Assembly (NCBI RefSeq): GCF_040225985.1
Contig: NZ_JBBPEU010000011.1
Coordinates: 67,870 to 131,869, forward strand
DNA: 64,000 nt
Direction: 5' to 3'
Origin: Shimia sp040225985
GTDB lineage: Bacteria > Pseudomonadota > Alphaproteobacteria > Rhodobacterales > Rhodobacteraceae
The translations under genes and the position numbers were made by a program. A model generated the notes under the pieces. The model had not been told where the DNA came from. It made no database searches and saw only the letters and a program-made list of their open reading frames with translations. The stretch's first letter is position 1. The number at the start of each line of letters is the position of its first letter. Below are positions 60,111-64,000 of this stretch, piece by piece.

Positions 60111-60128
60111 CCCGGGGCACTCCCCGGG
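60111..60128 (+). other. GC-rich hairpin between ectC and ask
   Basis: CCCGGGG and CCCCGGG form a perfect 7-bp stem with a CACT loop, 7 bases after the ectC stop and 10 bases before ask. There is no T-run, so it may serve as an mRNA stabilising or processing element, or limit ask expression. Confidence 0.5.
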
Positions 60129-60138
60129 GAGCACCTTC

Positions 60139-61575
60139 ATGGCTTACCCAAACCATACTGTTGAAAAAATCGGCGGCACTTCGATGAGCCGCCTTGATGA
60201 ACTGAGCGAGACGCTGTTCGTCAGCAAAGGGACCGCGGACGATCCCTATCACCGGATCTTCGTAGTCTCAGCCTTTGGTGGCATCACCAACAAACTGCTG
60301 GAACACAAAAAAACCGGTGCGCCGGGAGTCTATGCTCTATTTTCCAATGATGACAATGACCACTCGTGGCTGGGGGCCCTGACCCACGTTGCGGATGCGA
60401 TGACCGAGGCCCATAACGCGGTTCTGTCTGAAAGCGCCGACCGATCTCTGGCTGAGGATTTCGTGCGCGACCGCATCGAAGGCGCACGCAGCGTGCTATT
60501 CGACCTGCGCCGCCTGTGTTCCTATGGCCACTTCCGGCTGTCCGCACATATGCAGATAGTCCGCGAACTGTTGTCGGGGCTGGGCGAGGCGCATTCAGCT
60601 TTTGTCACCAGCCTCTTGTTGCAGCGCAAGGGTTTGAATGCCCGTTTTGTCGACCTATCAGGCTGGCGCGACGAAACCGAATGCACGCTTGACCAACGCA
60701 TCGCGGGGGCGCTTGAAGGCGTGGACCTGTCGTGCGAACTGCCGATTGTTACGGGTTATGCCCAGTGCAGCGAAGGATTAATGCGGGAATATGACCGGGG
60801 TTATTCCGAGGTCACCTTTTCGGCCATCGCGGCCCATACCGGCGCCAGCGAGGCGATCATTCACAAGGAATTCCACCTGTCCTCGGCCGATCCCGGACTG
60901 GTTGGTAACGTGGTGCGCAAGCTGGGCCATACGAATTACGATGTGGCCGACCAGTTGTCGAACATGGGCATGGAGGCGATTCACCCCAACGCGGCCAAAA
61001 CGCTGCGGCAGGCCGACATTCCGCTGCGCGTCACCAATGCGTTCGACCCCGGAGACCCCGGCACCCTGATCGACGACACCCCGACAGAAGCACCGGCGGT
61101 CGAAATCATCACCGGCCTGAACGTCGTGGCACTTGAACTGTTCGAACAGGATATGGTGGGCGTCAAAGGGTATGACGCCAACGTGCTCGAGGCACTGCGG
61201 CGCCACAACGTGCGGATCGTGTCGAAATCCTCGAATGCAAATACCATCACCCACTATGTCGAGGCCCCTCTCAAGGCCGTGCGCAGGGTGGTCACGGATC
61301 TTGAGCAACAATACCCGTCGGCAGATATCAGTGTGCGCAGCATGGCCATTGTCGCTGCTATCGGCCGCGACCTGTCGGGGCTGCGCGCCTTCAGCCGCGG
61401 GCTTGTGGGCCTTGAAGAGGCCGGAATTCCGGTGATTGCCGCCCAGCAGACCCCGCGTAATGTGGACATCCAGTTTGCAGTGGCCCGCAGTGACGCGGAC
61501 GAGGCGATCAATGTCCTGCACCGCACCCTCGTAGGCACACCAACTGAGATGGAAGCCTTGGACAAGGCAGCGTGA
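60139..61575 (+). CDS. ask: Aspartate kinase, ectoine-associated (Ask_Ect)
   Basis: A 478-residue aspartokinase. The N-terminal kinase signature KIGGTSMSRLDEL is at about 9-21, and two C-terminal ACT domains lie at about 315-475. This branch lacks lysine/threonine feedback control in characterised cases and feeds aspartate phosphate into ectoine synthesis. ATG 60139 gives MAYPNHTVEKIGG; the longer frame overlaps ectC and was rejected. It closes the ect operon. Confidence 0.93.
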   Translation: MAYPNHTVEKIGGTSMSRLDELSETLFVSKGTADDPYHRIFVVSAFGGITNKLLEHKKTGAPGVYALFSNDDNDHSWLGALTHVADAMTEAHNAVLSESADRSLAEDFVRDRIEGARSVLFDLRRLCSYGHFRLSAHMQIVRELLSGLGEAHSAFVTSLLLQRKGLNARFVDLSGWRDETECTLDQRIAGALEGVDLSCELPIVTGYAQCSEGLMREYDRGYSEVTFSAIAAHTGASEAIIHKEFHLSSADPGLVGNVVRKLGHTNYDVADQLSNMGMEAIHPNAAKTLRQADIPLRVTNAFDPGDPGTLIDDTPTEAPAVEIITGLNVVALELFEQDMVGVKGYDANVLEALRRHNVRIVSKSSNANTITHYVEAPLKAVRRVVTDLEQQYPSADISVRSMAIVAAIGRDLSGLRAFSRGLVGLEEAGIPVIAAQQTPRNVDIQFAVARSDADEAINVLHRTLVGTPTEMEALDKAA

Positions 61576-62000
61576 GGTGAGTGTGGCCGGGCGTAGAGAC
61601 TTCCGAGCCGCGGCCACAAATCTCTGAACACCTCTAATGCCGGAATTTTCTCTCTTGGCCGACACGGCCAACATGACAAGATCGGGGCGGCCTATTTTTC
61701 AGGACCGCCCGACACAGGTTGACACGCATTTCAGTCTGTTGGCCTCTTGGCCGCCTACGAAGAGAGGCTCACCGCGCCCACGCGGTGGCATTTTCATGAC
61801 GTCCTGTTCTGCCAGATCTACCCCGAGGGAAAATGCGGGCCAGCCCTCAAGAACCAGGTTGATCTTCAGGATCATCAGCGTCGCCAGCGTTATAGGAGGT
61901 CCACCCCCAACAAGGAGAAACGCGAACAGGTTTGCAAAAAACCCTGCAAGATTCGCGGTCAGAGCCCGACGCTGCCCATTTTGGCAAAACCGAGGCAAAT
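61576..62000. other. Gap after the ect operon
   Basis: 425 bp without a gene I can support. A hairpin at 61582-61618 (TGTGGCCG with CGGCCACA) probably marks the end of the ect transcript. A 99-codon TTG-started frame on the minus strand (61699-61998) has a short hydrophobic stretch but no family resemblance or ribosome site; I leave it uncalled. Confidence 0.5.
61582..61618 (+). terminator. Probable end-of-operon hairpin after ask
   Basis: TGTGGCCG and CGGCCACA form an 8-bp perfect stem beginning 7 bases after the ask stop, with a 21-base loop that can pair further inside. No T-run follows; termination is inferred from position and stability. Confidence 0.5.
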
Positions 62001-62345
62001 ATGAACGATAATCCGTCCGCCAAGCTCTTCGCAGAACCCGCCAATTGGCCGTTTGTTCCGCCCTTGTTGTCCACCGACGCCGCCGCCCTGTTGAATATCA
62101 AGCCCGCAACTTTACACAGCTGGCGTGCCTTAGGCCAAAACCCTAAACATTAACCCCCGATGTATCTGCGCCCAACCCAGGGTCGCCCACACTATGATGA
62201 GTTTGGCGGCCTGCGAGCGTGGGCCGCGAGCAAGCTTGGGAGGGCGTATCAGTTCAATGATCAATGCATGGATTTCTTTTCGGGAGGTCTGCCCGTTTTT
62301 TCCCGAAGGCACCGGCAGCATTCAGAGCCGGATCGACGTTTTTAG
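62001..62345 (+). pseudogene. Helix-turn-helix (excisionase/AlpA-like) gene broken by an in-frame stop
   Basis: ATG 62001 with GAGG just upstream opens 50 codons ending LLSTDAAALLNIKPATLHSWRALGQNPKH, the first helices of an HTH_17/AlpA-type domain. A TAA at 62151-62153 interrupts it. The same frame then continues PPMYLRPTQGRPHYDEFGGLRAWAASK, which fits the wing and last helix of such domains (normally GPPYxRxGxRVRYxxxDLRAW). A single nonsense mutation explains the break. Such proteins come from plasmids, prophages or integrative elements, so this may be a mobile-element relic. Confidence 0.6.
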
Positions 62346-63381
62346 AACGTCAGTTCACACTGGACCGGGAGAGGGTCCTGCGCGGTAAGGCGCCGGCCTT
62401 GACCCAATTCGAGCGCATCCATGACCTTGATGTGTACCATTCGAGACAGTCGAGGCGGACCGGGCCGAGCGATTTTCCTTAGAAACCTTTTGGCGTCCCA
62501 AACTCACTCGAAACAACTCTGAAATCTCCGTGCGTCAGGACGGAAAGCGGAAGTTCGCTGCGATTTACTTGGGCGCCAGGCGTCTAGGAGAACCCGGCCA
62601 TTCAACATAAAACGTCTGACGACAGACAGTCAAAACTTCTCGTGGCTAGATTTGAGGGAGTCACGCGAGTTCGATGGCCGAGAGCTAGCAAAAAAGGTGT
62701 ACCGGGTAGAGTTGGGCAGACCGAGGATCGCACGAAGACCACAGCCTATTCGGACACCTATCGGACACAAACAAAAAGGCCTCGAGCGCATATAAGCACT
62801 TTGGAGCCTTGTTTTATTGGTTGCGGGTGCAGGATTTGGCCTACACTGAAAAATTGTACGGTTGAGCACCTCCACTTAACAAAGTCTGAGAAAAAATGGT
62901 CTTTCCCTTCGGACGGGAACCGTTCAGTCTCCGCGACTGCGAGATTTAATGGTGTTGTTGTTGGAAGCGACGTTCAATATCCCACCCGAAGGGTGTTCTT
63001 GCTGCGCGACCGCATTGCTGCTCCGAGCCGATAGAGACAAATGCAGAGCTTCGCGTGAGCGGATGTGGACAACGCGTTGCCGCCATTGGCCATCGCGAAG
63101 GCGGGCCAATCCTGCCGTTCGATGGGATTTCATACGCCCTCAGCATTACTTCCTTGGCAATGACCGGGGCGTAACGACGTCGCCCCAGATCGACCCTTTG
63201 GAAACTGGTTGTTTCGGCCAATGCACTGCGCCGCCGCAGGGCGGCTCATCTTCGTTATCGACAATTTCTTAGGCTGCATGTCGGCTGGAGGGCGGCAAGA
63301 TATCCGCAGTCCCAGTTCGTTCTCGATGCCTTGGAACAGGCGCATCCAGAAAAAACCGGGGCGGCGGTTCAGTCGACACTG
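62346..63381. other. About 1 kb without recognisable genes
   Basis: Short frames occur on both strands but none has a ribosome site, family motif or consistent codon pattern. The composition is patchier and less GC-rich than in the surrounding operons. It is probably decayed accessory DNA between the broken HTH gene and the truncated outer-membrane gene. Confidence 0.55.
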
Positions 63382-63900
63382 CTAGAACCGTTTTGTGACC
63401 CCCACCAGCCCGCGCCTGTCCGTTTCGTTGAAGTTGACCTCGGCAGAAAGGTTCCAGCCGCTTTTCAAACCAACGTTAAACCCGATGATGCCGGAATATT
63501 TGTTCTTGTTTTCGAATACCCCGGAATAGCGAACAGCCAGATCATCCCCGTCCCCGAACAAATTCCGAAGCCTGGCAACGCCGTCCACGACGTTTTTTAG
63601 ATCCAGATACGTCACACCAACATAAGGGCTGAACTGATGGCCCGGTCCGAACTCGAAACGCTGCCCGACACGCAACCCTACGGTAGTAGATGTCACGGAA
63701 CTATCTACGCTGTCGCTATAGGACCATGTGTGTGTCGCCCCCAAAGTTCCGAACCAGTTACGGTATCCATAGACACCCAACATACCAATAGACAACGTAT
63801 CTGAGTTCACGTTGGCGCCAAAGGGCTGTTCAACAGATCCACAGGGGCCAAACGTACAGCCCAATAGCGCTTTGGCCACAACCCGTTCTGCAGGCGGCAA
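63382..63900 (-). pseudogene. Outer-membrane beta-barrel protein gene, 5' end lost at IS3 element
   Basis: The last 172 codons of an outer-membrane protein. It shows alternating amphipathic strands with aromatic girdles (LSIGMLGVYGYRNWFGTLG, TTVGLRVGQRFEFG, YVGVTYLDL, GIIGFNVGLKSGWNLSAEVNF) and a C-terminal Phe after VTKR, the barrel-assembly signal. It looks like an autotransporter or OmpA-like barrel domain. Upstream the frame continues into the end of an IS3-type element, so the signal peptide and any passenger domain are missing. It is probably non-functional. Confidence 0.65.
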
Positions 63901-64000
63901 TGACCCTGATCCTCCCCCACTGAAGTGGTCCGCCCCTATAGTTGGGAAACGGAGGATCAAACATGGGAATCAAACGACACAAGCCGGAAGAGATTGTCAC
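63901..64000 (+). mobile_element. Left end of an IS3-family insertion sequence
   Basis: The sequence from TGACCCTGATCCTCCCCCAC looks like an IS3-type terminal inverted repeat (TG start) followed by a short leader, a ribosome site (GGAGG) and the orfA start. The exact boundary and the 3-4 bp target duplication cannot be confirmed because the right end is outside the window. Confidence 0.7.
63963..64000 (+). CDS. IS3-family transposase OrfA, N-terminal fragment
   Basis: The first 12 codons, MGIKRHKPEEIV, are the start of an OrfA of the helix-turn-helix type common in Rhodobacterales IS3 elements (MxxKRHKPEEIVxKLR). ACGGAGGATCAAAC precedes the ATG. It is cut by the window edge; OrfB should follow, probably by programmed frameshift. 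Confidence 0.75.
   Translation, partial: MGIKRHKPEEIV

Noticed and set aside
61699..61998. A 99-codon minus-strand frame with a hydrophobic stretch
   Set aside because: It has a TTG start, no ribosome site, no recognisable family, and lies in decayed DNA; not enough to call a gene.
62642..63034. A 130-codon plus-strand frame in the gene-poor segment
   Set aside because: Amino-acid composition is irregular and there is no motif or ribosome site; likely chance.
1..64000. CRISPR arrays, tRNA and rRNA genes
   Set aside because: No regularly spaced direct repeats, cloverleaf-forming segments or conserved rRNA stretches were seen by eye on either strand; a covariance-model scan would be decisive.

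Overview
The window reads as chromosome of a marine Roseobacter-group alphaproteobacterium (Rhodobacterales). The DNA is GC-rich and the coding is dense. The accessory content fits that group: ectABC with a specialised aspartokinase, a DmdC-type dehydrogenase with a crotonase, a TAXI-type TRAP transporter, a periplasmic nitrate reductase operon of the order FDAGHBC, DUF3726, and a GlnT/GlxBCD-like module. I see no rRNA, tRNA or CRISPR.

Layout. 1-2.35 kb: a small catabolic cluster (flavin reductase cut by the window edge, alpha/beta hydrolase, AA_synth protein) divergent from a GntR regulator, with a perfect 16-bp operator between them. 2.37-9.75 kb: a complete seven-gene V/A-type ATPase operon on the minus strand (B-D-I-K-E-X-A in transcription order), which is unexpected in an alphaproteobacterium. 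9.99-13.0 kb: a ureohydrolase and an EF-G-like GTPase. 13.0-19.7 kb: a five-gene translationally coupled operon (aldehyde dehydrogenase, M19 dipeptidase homologue with lost metal ligands, an unrecognised 555-aa protein, DUF3726, Ldh-family oxidoreductase) divergent from a LysR regulator. 19.7-22.1 kb: a TetR/FAD-dehydrogenase pair around a palindromic operator. 22.1-29.3 kb: the nap operon with two extra genes at its 3' end. 29.3-30.6 kb: a 0.6-kb regulatory interval with repeats and a possible structured RNA, then a Crp/Fnr regulator.

30.7-38.1 kb: crotonase, coniferyl-aldehyde-type dehydrogenase, Usp, TAXI-TRAP permease and binding protein, RpiR regulator. 38.2-42.7 kb: a tight three-gene operon (FAD-GcvT oxidase, BKACE, class III aminotransferase) that could form an N-demethylation, transamination and beta-keto-acid-cleavage route. 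42.8-46.5 kb: DmdD-like crotonase and DmdC with a divergent AraC regulator. 46.6-53.0 kb: GlxA-type regulator, a possible 27-aa membrane peptide, then the GlnT/GmaS plus MgsABC (GlxBCD) module and its XRE-cupin regulator. 53.0-57.0 kb: the Anbu (bacterial proteasome homologue) operon with transglutaminase, alpha-E and ATP-grasp partners. 57.1-61.6 kb: ectR divergent from ectABC-ask.

61.6-64.0 kb is different. It has almost no intact coding, a helix-turn-helix gene broken by an in-frame stop, and an outer-membrane beta-barrel gene that has lost its 5' end at the boundary of an IS3-family element running off the window. The strongest candidates for new biology are the permuted V/A-ATPase operon, the FAD-GcvT/BKACE/aminotransferase pathway, the Anbu operon, the 13-19 kb catabolic operon, and the structured nap upstream region.
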